DNA from: Acidimicrobiaceae bacterium
Lineage (GTDB): Bacteria > Actinomycetota > Acidimicrobiia > Acidimicrobiales > RAAP-2
Direction of reading: 5' to 3'
Assembly (NCBI GenBank): GCA_003161255.1
Contig: PMOQ01000028.1
Location: forward strand, 1 to 43,583
DNA length: 43,583 nt
The notes under the pieces were generated by a model. The model saw only the letters and a list, made by a program, of their open reading frames with translations, was not told the origin of the DNA and did no database searches. The translations under genes were made by a program, and so were the position numbers. The first letter of the stretch is position 1; every line of letters starts with the position of its first letter. Shown piece after piece: positions 1-8,417 of this stretch.

Positions 1-122
1 TATTTCAGTGTCACCGCACTAGGAGTAATGCCGCTCTTGACCGGTTGTGTGGTGCGGAAGTGGCCCGCGGACCCCTAATTCGGCTTCAGCGGGGGCGACT
101 TCGACACGAGCGATCTTGTTGC

Positions 123-2624
123 TCACTCGGCCCGCAGCAAGAGTCCTGTCGGCGTCCGGGCGGCGGTCCGCCCGGGAAGGGCGGCGACGATGTTGGCCAC
201 CAGGATCGCACCGACCGTGATCGCGGCGAGCGTCAGCACGGGGACGTCGGGGGCCGGCACCGCGTGGATGCTTGTCGCGAACAGATCCCACAGGGAGCGG
301 CCGACGATGATCCCGAGGGGCACACCGACCAGCGCCCCGATCGTGACCGCGACGCTCGCCTGCCAGGCGATGACGGTCGCTAGCTGCCGTCCCGAGAGGC
401 CGAGCGTCTTCATCACGGCCAGGTCACGACGCCGTCGCCGAACCGATGCGACGAGGGTGATGCCGAGTGCCGCCACCGCCCCGGCTGCGAGGCTCGCACC
501 GAGCACCGTCGGGATCGTCTCGATGGACCCCGAGGTCACGATCTCGACCGGGCGCAGCGCCGGAATGGCTCCCCCGGCCGGGCCGTCGGAGTCCTCGGCG
601 TTGATCGTGCTGGTGAGTGACTGTAGGGAGCCCAGCGCATCCGGAGCGTCCCCATTGCGCGTTCGGACGAGGAAGGCCTGCGGTCCGGAAATCGTGTTGC
701 CCTGCGCGTTGCGCACCGAGGCCGGGATCAACTGGTAGTCGACGACGGCGCCGATCCCCATCCCGGGCCCCATCAGGGCGGGCATCGTGGCCGTTCCGGC
801 GACCACCAGCCGCACGGTGTGCCCCTTGCCCGTGTCGACCGTGACCGTGCTACCCACATGCGCATGGAGGGCGGCCATGGTCGACACGCCCAGCACGATC
901 TGGTTCGACGCCTCCAGATCGCTCCCGCTGAGCACCGGGGGCTGCACCACCGCGCCAGGGTTGGCCCCGATGATCGGGATGTCGCGCTGACCGTCGATCG
1001 CGGCGGACGAGAAGTAGACCCCGGACGAGGCGACGACGTAGTAGTCGCGTGCGAGAAGGTTCTCGGTCAGGTGCGCGGGAAGATCCTCGTCGCCCGAGAA
1101 CCCCGAGAGCAGGGCGTAGTTCCAGTTCCACCCGTAGAGCCGCGGCTGTGAGATGAGGCTGTTGAGGCTCGCCCCGAAGGTGACCGTGGCCACGAGGACG
1201 AGCACCGCGAGAACGGCCCCGACGATGGCTGAGCGAACCGGGACGGCATCTCCGGCGCCGCCGGGCTCGAGTGCGAAGCGGATGCCGGTGGCAGCGGGAA
1301 CGGACAGCCCGGACGCAGACGCAACCCGGGCCACGCCCGATGTGCGCGCGGGGATCCGCTCGCGCTGACGGATCCGATGCGGTCCCTGCCGGTGGGCAAG
1401 CAGAACCGACACCGCGCCGAGCACCACCACTAGGAGCAGGAAACCGAAGCCGAGCACGGTCCAGTCGAACCCGACGGAGGTCGGGTAGACGGGGCGCACC
1501 GGCCCCAACGGGAAGAGCGGCGACAACGCGACAGCCACCAGGACGGCCAGCAGGGAACCGACAACGACCGCCGCCAGGGCACCGCCGATCCCGTCGGCCA
1601 TCGTCACGATTGGACCGGCCCCGAGGGCTCGCAACGTCTCGGACTCGTCTCCGTAGAGTCGGAGCTGGCGACCGATGACCTGGCCAACGATGACCAGAAC
1701 CGCCAGGGCGGCGAGCCCGCCGAACACCCCGAGCGCGATGGCTTCGGGCCCGATCGCCCGGTCGGCGATGCCGACCTCGGGACCGTGCGTCATGAACCCG
1801 ACCGCCGCGATGAGCTGTCGGCCGACGATCGGGGTGACCTCGGACTCCACCGCGCTCAGATGACTGTCGCCGCCGACAAGCCGGAGTCCGCTGTAGGAGT
1901 ACGTCGCGCAACACGAGTCGATCTCGCGGGTGAGGGCGGGGGTCATCAGCACGTCGGCCGAACCCTTGGCGTCGTAGTCGTCGTCCAGCACGTCCGTAGG
2001 GAAGACGACCAGGCCGACCAGCCGCATGCTCACCACCTTCACCGGCGGAGGGTTGTTGTGGTTCGAAAGCAGTTGCGCGTCCGAGTTGAGGGAGACCTTC
2101 AGCACCGAGCCGACGTGGATCCCGAGCTCCTCCTCGGCCTGCACGTTCATGACCGCCTCGCCCGGATCGGTCGGGTTGGCCAGCCGGCCTGCGACCAGGG
2201 TGACGCGATCCTCGGTTGTGTACTCGCCGCCGAGGGTGCCCTCGAGGGACGGCGGCTTGTCGCCCGGGCCCACCATGAGATGGGCCCCCTTGATCGCGTG
2301 GATGTTGGCGTCGAAGCCGACGACCGTGGCCACGCCGCGCACGTAACGCAAACTCGCCAGCCGCTGATCGGTGGCGGGGTTGTAGCCCTTCGTGAACCCC
2401 AGTGCCGGGTTCACGAACGCGTCGAAGACCTCGAGATCGGAGGGGTTGGTGCTGGCCAGATAGGTCGGATAGGACGTCTGGGTCCGGCGGGCCCCGGCCA
2501 GTGTCCCGAGGGCCACGCCGCCGACCAGTGCCAGCAAGAGGACGATGGTGACGTAGCCGCCGCGCCGCTGCGCAAAGGTGGCCCGGAACCGGTACCCGAC
2601 GGCGCGAAGCACCTCGCGGTTCAC
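123..2624 (-). CDS. FtsX/MacB-type ABC transporter permease
   Basis: Predicted 833-residue inner-membrane permease of the FtsX/MacB family, which works with a LolD/MacB-like ATPase to move lipids, peptides or drugs or to transmit force across the membrane. A first membrane segment lies near residues 22-42. It is followed by a large extracytoplasmic domain, a central group of membrane segments (from about residue 300, with a stretch starting IALGVFGGLAALAVLV), a second extracytoplasmic domain and a C-terminal FtsX core containing RRRRDLAVMKTLGLSGRQL, the usual cytoplasmic loop. This is the duplicated FtsX layout. I chose the GTG at 2624 because GGAGG lies 6 nt upstream; the open frame runs on to 2705 without such support. 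No ATPase partner is adjacent in the window; it may lie beyond the left edge. Substrate unknown. Confidence 0.85.
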   Translation of the reverse strand: MNREVLRAVGYRFRATFAQRRGGYVTIVLLLALVGGVALGTLAGARRTQTSYPTYLASTNPSDLEVFDAFVNPALGFTKGYNPATDQRLASLRYVRGVATVVGFDANIHAIKGAHLMVGPGDKPPSLEGTLGGEYTTEDRVTLVAGRLANPTDPGEAVMNVQAEEELGIHVGSVLKVSLNSDAQLLSNHNNPPPVKVVSMRLVGLVVFPTDVLDDDYDAKGSADVLMTPALTREIDSCCATYSYSGLRLVGGDSHLSAVESEVTPIVGRQLIAAVGFMTHGPEVGIADRAIGPEAIALGVFGGLAALAVLVIVGQVIGRQLRLYGDESETLRALGAGPIVTMADGIGGALAAVVVGSLLAVLVAVALSPLFPLGPVRPVYPTSVGFDWTVLGFGFLLLVVVLGAVSVLLAHRQGPHRIRQRERIPARTSGVARVASASGLSVPAATGIRFALEPGGAGDAVPVRSAIVGAVLAVLVLVATVTFGASLNSLISQPRLYGWNWNYALLSGFSGDEDLPAHLTENLLARDYYVVASSGVYFSSAAIDGQRDIPIIGANPGAVVQPPVLSGSDLEASNQIVLGVSTMAALHAHVGSTVTVDTGKGHTVRLVVAGTATMPALMGPGMGIGAVVDYQLIPASVRNAQGNTISGPQAFLVRTRNGDAPDALGSLQSLTSTINAEDSDGPAGGAIPALRPVEIVTSGSIETIPTVLGASLAAGAVAALGITLVASVRRRRRDLAVMKTLGLSGRQLATVIAWQASVAVTIGALVGVPLGIIVGRSLWDLFATSIHAVPAPDVPVLTLAAITVGAILVANIVAALPGRTAARTPTGLLLRAE

Positions 2625-2840
2625 GGCGGTCCTCCGGGACGCCCGTCCCCACCCATTCGACGCCTCCCGTGACCCCCGCGGCCGGCCACGTTGAGCCTCG
2701 CCCATTGTCCGGCCCGGGCCAAGGTGGCCAACTCGTGTCGGTCCCCCGTGCCAGCACCCCGACCGACGTCGGACCTCAGACGATTCCGCCCGCCCGTCTC
2801 AACGGGTCACCGGACCGGCGCGAATGCCCGCGGCGTCCGC

Positions 2841-4442
2841 TCAGCGCACCTCGACCAGGTCGAGGTACTCCTCTCGCCAGAACCCGTAGCGCTCATCTGG
2901 GAGGTGCAGGGCGTGGGTCGGAGCGAGCGCCTCGACGAACGGGCCATCGTGGCTCACGGCCACGATGGTGCCCTTCCAGGCGCCGAGCATGGCCCCGACG
3001 GCGGCCACCGAACCGGGGTCGAGGTTGTTGGTGGGCTCGTCGAGGACCAAAAGGTTGGCCTGGCCGGCGGCCAGCATGGCCAGGCTCAGCCGGGCCCGTT
3101 CGCCGCCCGAGAGGGATCCGGCGGGCTGCGAGGCCGTGGCACCGGTCAGCCCGAACGACCCGAGCAGCGATCGGCGATCGGACTCCTTCACGAGCACGGT
3201 GTCGTCCAGGTTGTCGAGCGCGCAGAGATCGAGGTCGATCTGCTCGTGCTCCTGGGCGAAGTACCCGACCTCGACCTGGTACCCGAGCTCGACCGTTCCC
3301 TGCGTCGGTGTCTGGACGTCCGATAGGCACCGCAACAGCGACGACTTGCCGGCGCCGTTGCGCCCGAGGACGACGACCCGGTCACCGCGGTCGACGATAA
3401 AGTCCACGTCGAGCAGCACCTTGTGGTCCCCGTAGGCGACGGCCAGGTCGCGGACCGTCATCACGACGGCGCCCGCGCGGGCCGGCTCGGGGAGGTTGAA
3501 CTTCACCTTGCGCTCCCGCTTGATGACCTCGGTGCGGTTCGCCTGGAGCTTCTTCACCTGGCGGTCGAGGATCTTGGCCTTGCGGGCCTGGGACTCGGTG
3601 CTGTGGCGCCACTTGTCCGCCTGGGCCTGCATCTTGGTGATCTGCGCGCCCTCCATGCCCGACGCCTTCTCGCGTTTGGCGATGTCGGCACTCAACTGCG
3701 AGCGGAAGGCGGTGTAGTTCCCCTTGAACTCCCGGAGCCGCTTGTCGGAGAGCTGCAGCACCTTCGAGATCGCGTGGTCGAGCAGCTTCAGGTCGTGGCT
3801 CACGAGGAGGAGCGCGCTGCGCGAGGTGGCCAGCTCGTTCATGAGCCACAACTTGGCCGAGCGGTCGAGGTGGTTGGTCGGCTCGTCGAGGATCATCACC
3901 TCGGGGGCCTGGAAGAGGACCCGGATGAGGTCGACCCGCCGGCGCTGGCCCCCCGACAACGATGCGATGTCCTCGGCCATGAGGGCCTCTTGCGGGAGGC
4001 CGAGACCGTCGGCCAACCGCCCGAGCTCGCCCTCGACCTCGTAGCCACCGGCCAGCCGGTACCGCTCCTCGAGCGAGCTGAAGCGGGCGATCCGGTCCTC
4101 GGTGGGCGACGCCGAGAGATCCCGGCGAGCGTCCTGCAGGTCCTCGTCGAGCACGTCGAGGCCCCGGGCGGAGAGCACGTGGGAGAAGACGGTCGAGTCG
4201 ATGCCGAGCCCGTCGGGGACCGGCACCTGGGGCAGGAAGCCGACGGTGCCGGTGACCTGCACGTCCCCGCGGGCGTGCAGGTGTCCCCCGCTCTGGCCGA
4301 GCAAGAAGGCCAACAACGACGACTTGCCGGTGCCGTTCGCGCCGACCAGGCCCACCTTGTCCTTCGGGCCGACCATGACCGTGCCGTCGCGCAGCAACGT
4401 CCGCCCACCGATCTCGATGGTGATGTCGCGCCCGATCAGCAT
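2841..4442 (-). CDS. ABC-F family ATPase (duplicated ATP-binding cassette)
   Basis: A 533-residue soluble protein with two ABC cassettes and no membrane segment, typical of the ABC-F family, whose members act on ribosomes (translation factors such as EttA, or antibiotic-resistance ribosome protection). Cassette 1 has Walker A GANGTGKS at 34-41, signature LSGGQ at 162-166 and Walker B ILDEPTNHLD near 184-193. A charged linker rich in Lys/Arg covers about 240-320. Cassette 2 has GRNGAGKS at 360-367, LSGGE at 444-448 and VLDEPTNNLD near 466-475. The ATG at 4442 starts directly at the conserved N-terminus. The gene is monocistronic: the next gene upstream is divergent and the downstream permease is separated by 216 bp. 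Which ABC-F subfamily it belongs to cannot be told by eye. Confidence 0.92.
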   Translation of the reverse strand: MLIGRDITIEIGGRTLLRDGTVMVGPKDKVGLVGANGTGKSSLLAFLLGQSGGHLHARGDVQVTGTVGFLPQVPVPDGLGIDSTVFSHVLSARGLDVLDEDLQDARRDLSASPTEDRIARFSSLEERYRLAGGYEVEGELGRLADGLGLPQEALMAEDIASLSGGQRRRVDLIRVLFQAPEVMILDEPTNHLDRSAKLWLMNELATSRSALLLVSHDLKLLDHAISKVLQLSDKRLREFKGNYTAFRSQLSADIAKREKASGMEGAQITKMQAQADKWRHSTESQARKAKILDRQVKKLQANRTEVIKRERKVKFNLPEPARAGAVVMTVRDLAVAYGDHKVLLDVDFIVDRGDRVVVLGRNGAGKSSLLRCLSDVQTPTQGTVELGYQVEVGYFAQEHEQIDLDLCALDNLDDTVLVKESDRRSLLGSFGLTGATASQPAGSLSGGERARLSLAMLAAGQANLLVLDEPTNNLDPGSVAAVGAMLGAWKGTIVAVSHDGPFVEALAPTHALHLPDERYGFWREEYLDLVEVR

Positions 4443-4443
4443 G

Positions 4444-4458
4444 GTGATATTCGATCAC
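4444..4458. promoter_or_regulatory. Inverted repeat upstream of the ABC-F gene
   Basis: GTGAT-ATTCG-ATCAC is a perfect 5-bp inverted repeat ending one base before the ABC-F ATG. Its place suggests an operator or the base of a promoter, but short repeats like this also occur by chance. Confidence 0.3.
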
Positions 4459-4540
4459 GGTCCCGCGCCCCCCTCGGACCGCGGCGCGTCACGCAACCAT
4501 CACGGCGAGGTAGCGGCACGGGTCGCGCGCACGGGCGAGA

Positions 4541-4546
4541 TATGGT
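4541..4546 (+). promoter_or_regulatory. -10 hexamer TATGGT, leaderless start candidate
   Basis: TATGGT fits TANNNT and lies 9 nt before the ATG at 4556, which has no Shine-Dalgarno sequence. Transcription would begin at or next to the start codon. No -35 box is recognisable. Confidence 0.5.
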
Positions 4547-4555
4547 CGTCGCTCT

Positions 4556-5305
4556 ATGGTGGACCAAACGGTTCCCCTCGACGCGCACGAATGGGTCAGC
4601 TTCGAGGACCCCGACGAGGAGCGGACGTGGGTGTTCGACGTCACGTTCCTCACCTCCAACTGGACGTGCATCTTCGGCCGGGGTTGCCAGGGCGTCCTCA
4701 CCGGGCCGGCCGAGGATCTCGAACAGGGGTGCTGCTCCTATGGCGCCCACTTCATCGACGCCGCGGACCGCCGGCGGGTCGAGAAGATCGCGACCACGCT
4801 GACCGCGGAGCAGTGGCAGTACCGGTCGAAGGCCAAGAAGGGCGGCATCGCCAAGAAGAACAGTGCCGGCGAATCGGTGACCCGGATCGTCGACGGCGCG
4901 TGCATCTTCTTGAACCGGCCCGGCTTCCCGACCGGTCCCGGTTGCGCGCTCCATGTCGCAGCCCTCCAGCGCGGCCAGAACCCCCTTGAGCTGAAGCCCG
5001 ACGTGTGCTGGCAGCTCCCGCTGCGACGGGACGACAGCACCGGGGACGAGGGGCACGTGACAACGACGATCACGCAGTGGGACCGCAAACATTGGGGCGA
5101 GGGTGGGGAGCAGTTCCATTGGTGGTGTACCGAGGCGCCCGAGGCGTTCGTGGGCACCCGGCCGGTGTTCGAGGAGATGGGGCCCGAGCTCAGCGCGATG
5201 GTGGGCAAGAAGACCTACCGCCGGTTGAAGGCCTACCTGTCGGATCGTGACCGCCGGGTCGCCGAGCGGGTCCCGTTGCCGCACCCGGTCTTGCGGCGCC
5301 GCTAG
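4556..5305 (+). CDS. Conserved cysteine-rich protein, possible metal-cluster binder (YkgJ/DUF3109-like)
   Basis: A 249-residue cytosolic protein that I recognise only as a conserved actinobacterial hypothetical. Its cysteines are strikingly placed: C38 and C44 in a stretch TCIFGRGCQG, the pair C59-C60 followed by SYGAHF, then C116, C130 followed by ALH, C151 and one more in HWWCTEAPE. The arrangement recalls the YkgJ/DUF3109 group of putative iron-sulfur or zinc proteins; that link is from memory of the pattern and is not proven. The ATG at 4556 follows a TANNNT hexamer by 9 nt. The neighbour on the opposite strand (5309-5527) is a small zinc-ribbon-like protein ending 4 bp away. Function unknown. 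Confidence 0.7.
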   Translation: MVDQTVPLDAHEWVSFEDPDEERTWVFDVTFLTSNWTCIFGRGCQGVLTGPAEDLEQGCCSYGAHFIDAADRRRVEKIATTLTAEQWQYRSKAKKGGIAKKNSAGESVTRIVDGACIFLNRPGFPTGPGCALHVAALQRGQNPLELKPDVCWQLPLRRDDSTGDEGHVTTTITQWDRKHWGEGGEQFHWWCTEAPEAFVGTRPVFEEMGPELSAMVGKKTYRRLKAYLSDRDRRVAERVPLPHPVLRRR

Positions 5306-5308
5306 CCG

Positions 5309-5527
5309 TCAGTCTTCGAGGGGGTCGGGCTCCCTCGCCGAGGACTCGTCCCACGCCGGAACGCCCGAGCCCAGGATCTTGTCGTAGCGGTCCTCTTCGG
5401 CCAGGCACCAGGTCGCGTGCACGTCTTCTGGTTCGGCCCCGCACTCGGGGCAGGTCTCCGGGCCCGTGGCGATCGATCGCTTGAGGCTTCGCGCCTCTTC
5501 GAAGCGCCGATGGCGTCCCTTTTTCAC
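5309..5527 (-). CDS. Small zinc-ribbon-like protein
   Basis: A 72-residue protein beginning with a basic stretch (KKGRHRRFEEARSLKRS) followed by CPECG and, 13 residues on, HATWC. That makes a short CxxC...HxxxC motif that could hold one zinc ion. The C-terminus is acidic. The start is GTG at 5527, preceded by GAGGAG five bases upstream, which supports a real gene. It converges with the cysteine-rich gene to its left and diverges from the small gene at 5711. I do not recognise a named family. Confidence 0.6.
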   Translation of the reverse strand: MKKGRHRRFEEARSLKRSIATGPETCPECGAEPEDVHATWCLAEEDRYDKILGSGVPAWDESSAREPDPLED

Positions 5528-5710
5528 GACGACTCCTCACTGCCGCCTGAACGCCCCGCCCACCTCGGTGAGCGCGACCATCCTCGCTCCTGCGACGATC
5601 CGGCGCGATCTCGGCGGATGGGCCCCTGGCCTCGCTCGCGAGGCGCCCAGGACGTCCGCACCGACCAGGTCATTGTAGTCGGGCTGCGGAAGTTCTGGGC
5701 CGGGTCCACA

Positions 5711-5950
5711 ATGGGGGCCGTGGACCAGTCCTTCGACACAGACGCCATGATCGAGCGGTTTCGCCAGCGTGCCGAGGCGGTCCGCAAGCGGGGCCTGCCG
5801 CCGGTCGAGGGCCCCGAACGCCAGCGGTTCAAGGAGCAGGCGCAGCTCGACTTCATGGACTACGCCATGCTCGGAGACTCGACGGCCACCCTCGTCGACG
5901 GGATCCTGACGCTCACCCTCGACCTCCGGCCGCCCGAGGCCCGCGACTAG
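5711..5950 (+). CDS. Small conserved actinobacterial protein
   Basis: A 79-residue, charged, probably helical protein containing MIERFRQRAEAVRKRGLPPV and FKEQAQLDFMDYAMLGD, ending in a stretch LTLTLDLRPPE that looks like a beta strand. I recall similar short hypothetical proteins in actinobacteria but no function. ATG at 5711 and GTG at 5720 are both possible starts. The open frame reaches back to 5417, but that part overlaps the opposite small gene and has no conserved look. It converges with the flavin reductase-like gene, one base separating the two stop codons. Confidence 0.6.
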   Translation: MGAVDQSFDTDAMIERFRQRAEAVRKRGLPPVEGPERQRFKEQAQLDFMDYAMLGDSTATLVDGILTLTLDLRPPEARD

Positions 5951-5951
5951 C

Positions 5952-6518
5952 TCAACCGCCGTAGCTCATGCGGGTGTCCTCCATCCGCAGGACCGGCGGG
6001 GCATCGTCTCCGGGCGGGCCACCGACGTCGACGACCTCGCCCACGAAGAGCGTGTGGCTGCCGAGCTCGTCCGCCGAATGCAGGCGGCAGTCGACCCACG
6101 CGGGCGCACCGGCCAGGATGGGTGCCCCCGTCGTCGCGGTCCTGACCTGCTCCCCGGCCATGGCCACCGGCTGGCCGTCGTCGCCGAGCGTCACCTCGGT
6201 CACCGGCTTCACGAACCGGCGGACCACCGCCCGGTCCTCGCGGGCCAGCACCGACACAGCGAAGCACCCACCGGCCTGTATCAGCCGCGCCGTGACCGCC
6301 CCCACCTCGACCGCGACCGCGACCAGCTTCGGGCGCGTGGCCACCTGGACGACCAGGTTGGCCGTCATCAGGTTGTGCCGTGGCTCGCCGTCGAGCACAC
6401 CGGTCGACCCGACCACGAAGAGGCCCGTCGGGAAGGACCACAGCACCCGGCGCCGCAGCCGGTCGTAGGCGTCCCGGTCCACGCCGTCGGGGAACGGGCC
6501 GACGAGATCGTCGGTCAT
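5952..6518 (-). CDS. Flavin reductase-like (FMN-binding split barrel) protein
   Basis: A 188-residue protein of the flavin reductase-like domain family, small dimeric FMN-binding split barrels that reduce flavins with NAD(P)H or act as flavoprotein oxidoreductases. The core runs from about residue 25 (VLWSFPTGLFVVGS) through the NLMTANLVVQVATRPKLVAV region, typical for the flavin-binding strands, to GSHTLFVGEVVDV near 155-170. Its ATG overlaps the stop of the upstream gene in the tetranucleotide ATGA, so it is translated as the last gene of a tyrS-174aa-flavin reductase unit. The reduced flavin might serve one of the monooxygenases in the genome; nothing in the sequence shows which. Confidence 0.85.
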   Translation of the reverse strand: MTDDLVGPFPDGVDRDAYDRLRRRVLWSFPTGLFVVGSTGVLDGEPRHNLMTANLVVQVATRPKLVAVAVEVGAVTARLIQAGGCFAVSVLAREDRAVVRRFVKPVTEVTLGDDGQPVAMAGEQVRTATTGAPILAGAPAWVDCRLHSADELGSHTLFVGEVVDVGGPPGDDAPPVLRMEDTRMSYGG

Positions 6519-7039
6519 CCGAGGACCCCGACGTCGGGCTCGGTGGTGGTGGTGGTTGACACGGTGAGGCCGGTCAGCTGGTCGACCAGGGTGACGGCCT
6601 GCTGCAGCTTGGCCTCGGCCTGGATCCGCTCCTTGGTCGCCCGGTCCAGGAGCGAGCGGTTGGTCCCAGCCGAGTCGTAGCAGTCGTTGCCGGCGTCGTA
6701 GGCGAGCGCGTAGCCCGACGACAAGAGGTCGGTGAGCTGCGCGTTGGGGGTGGGCAGCTCGCCGTTGGCGCTCTGGGCGTCGGTCAACAGCACCCCGCAG
6801 TCGGTGTGCAGCACCCCCGAACCCTGGTGCCCGGCGACGGCGATCCGGACCCGGCTCGCGTCACCGACCACGGTGCCGACCGAGGCCCCGAACCCGGTCT
6901 GGCGCACCCAGGCCACCAGGTCCTGGGTCGGCGTGCCGGACCGGCCGGTCCCCCCGTACGCGATGAAGGCGAGGACCCCGATTGCAACCACCCCGGCACC
7001 GGCCACGACGATCTTCCAGCGGGCCGGACTCCTGCTCAC
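6515..7039 (-). CDS. Membrane-anchored extracytoplasmic protein of unknown function
   Basis: A 174-residue protein with a short basic N-terminus, one hydrophobic segment (about 9-27, IVVAGAGVVAIGVLAFIAYGG) and a soluble domain that should lie outside the cytoplasm. Two cysteines in that domain (in LHTDCGVLL and GNDCYDSAG) could form a disulfide. The C-terminus is threonine-rich. The start is GTG at 7039, fused to the tyrS stop as GTGA, and its own stop is fused to the next start as ATGA. No family recognised. Tight coupling to tyrS may simply reflect operon packing. Confidence 0.7.
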   Translation of the reverse strand: MSRSPARWKIVVAGAGVVAIGVLAFIAYGGTGRSGTPTQDLVAWVRQTGFGASVGTVVGDASRVRIAVAGHQGSGVLHTDCGVLLTDAQSANGELPTPNAQLTDLLSSGYALAYDAGNDCYDSAGTNRSLLDRATKERIQAEAKLQQAVTLVDQLTGLTVSTTTTTEPDVGVLG

Positions 7040-8391
7040 TCGACCCGCAGCAGGTGGTAATCGCGACGTCCCTTTCGCAGCACGATGAACCGACCCTGCA
7101 AGAGGTCGTCGGCACCGAGCGACCGCTCGAGGTCCTCGACCCGCCGGTTGTTTACGTAGATGCCGCCACCCTCGACGTCCCGTCGGGCCTCGCTCTTGGA
7201 CTTGCTTAGCCCCGCCCGGGTCAGCGCGTCGACGATGTCCAGGCCGCCGGCGCCGTTGGCGCCGAGCGCGGTGCGCGTGAGCCCGCTCGACGGCGCATCC
7301 TCGAACACCTCGAGCAGGGTCGCTTCGTCCAGCGTGGAGATCTCCTCGCCGAACAGGGCTTCGGACGCCCGCTCGACCCGCTTGGTCTCGGCCTGGCCGT
7401 GGACGAGGTCGCACAGCGCCGCCGCCAGCGCGCGCTGGGCCACCCGACGCTCCGGGTGCGCCGCGGTCTCGGCGTCCAACGTCGTGATCTCCTCCTGGGA
7501 CAGGAATGTGAAGAAGCGGAGGTAGTCGCCGACCTTGGCGTCCTCGGCCGTCATGAAGAATTGGTAGAAGCGGTACGGGCTGGTCCGTGCCGCGTCCAGC
7601 CAGATGGTCCCCTCGGCCGTCTTCCCGAACTTCGACCCGTCGGCCTTGGTCACGAGCGGGGTGGTGAGCCCGTAGACGCGGTCCCCGGTGACCTTGCCGA
7701 TGAGCTCGGCCCCGACCGTGATGTTGCCCCACTGGTCGGTGCCGCCGAGCTGGAGGTCGCACCCCTGGTCGATGTGGAGGCGCAGGAAGTCGTAGGCCTG
7801 CAGCAGCATGTAGCTGAACTCGGTGTAGGAGATGCCTTGGTTGGCCCGCTCCAGTCGGGACCGCACCGACTCCTTCGCGATCATCTCGTTCACCGTGACG
7901 TGCTTGCCGACGTCGCGCAGGAACGTCATCAGCGACACGGTGGTCAGCCAGGCCGCGTTGTCGGCGAGCAGCGCCCTGGTGGTCCCGGCCGACTCGGTGA
8001 AGTCGAGGAACCGGGCCAGCTGGGGTCGGATCCCCTCCACGTTGGCGGCGAGCTCGTCCACGTCGAGCAGCTGGCGCTCGTCGGACTTCCCGCTCGGGTC
8101 GCCGATGAACCCGGTCGCACCGCCCGCGAGGGCGATGGGTCGGTGACCGGCCAGCTGGAGCCGTCGGAGCGTGCACAGCTGCAGCAGGTTCCCGTGGTGC
8201 AGGCTCGACGCGGTCGGGTCGAACCCGATGTAGGCGCTCAGCCCACCGGCATCCAGCTTGTCAAACAGCGCCTCGTCGGTGACCTGGACGATGAGGCCGC
8301 GAAAGCGGAGGTCTTCGACGAGGCCGGGCACGCCGAAAGCCTGCCATACGGCCGTCGGCGCTCTGCTCGTCGGCGGTCGGTCCCGGTGCAT
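7036..8391 (-). CDS. tyrS: Tyrosyl-tRNA synthetase
   Basis: Class I aminoacyl-tRNA synthetase that charges tRNA-Tyr. About 451 residues from ATG 8391. The Rossmann fold carries the tyrosine site (AYIGFDPTASSL) and the ATP motif as HHGN at 65-68 in place of the usual HxGH. GGATGFIGDPSGK and the KMSKS-loop equivalent KFGKT (in KADGSKFGKT) follow the bacterial TyrRS pattern. A C-terminal S4 RNA-binding domain occupies about 380-450 (ALTRAGLSKSKSEARRDVE). The start is uncertain: ATG 8391 lies 26 bp after menD, while GTG at 8331 (VPGLVEDL) would match the usual family N-terminus better; neither has a clear Shine-Dalgarno sequence. Probably co-transcribed with menD. Confidence 0.93.
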   Translation of the reverse strand: MHRDRPPTSRAPTAVWQAFGVPGLVEDLRFRGLIVQVTDEALFDKLDAGGLSAYIGFDPTASSLHHGNLLQLCTLRRLQLAGHRPIALAGGATGFIGDPSGKSDERQLLDVDELAANVEGIRPQLARFLDFTESAGTTRALLADNAAWLTTVSLMTFLRDVGKHVTVNEMIAKESVRSRLERANQGISYTEFSYMLLQAYDFLRLHIDQGCDLQLGGTDQWGNITVGAELIGKVTGDRVYGLTTPLVTKADGSKFGKTAEGTIWLDAARTSPYRFYQFFMTAEDAKVGDYLRFFTFLSQEEITTLDAETAAHPERRVAQRALAAALCDLVHGQAETKRVERASEALFGEEISTLDEATLLEVFEDAPSSGLTRTALGANGAGGLDIVDALTRAGLSKSKSEARRDVEGGGIYVNNRRVEDLERSLGADDLLQGRFIVLRKGRRDYHLLRVE

Positions 8392-8417
8392 CGCCGTCGA
8401 GCTGGGAGCGTTCGGCC

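Noticed and set aside
1-122. A gene or regulatory element at the left edge
   Set aside because: Short frames only, none with a credible start or motif; a TTGACC at about 38 has no matching -10.
5417-5710. Upstream extension of the 79-residue protein
   Set aside because: It overlaps the opposite zinc-ribbon gene, lacks any conserved look, and the part after 5711 alone resembles known small proteins.
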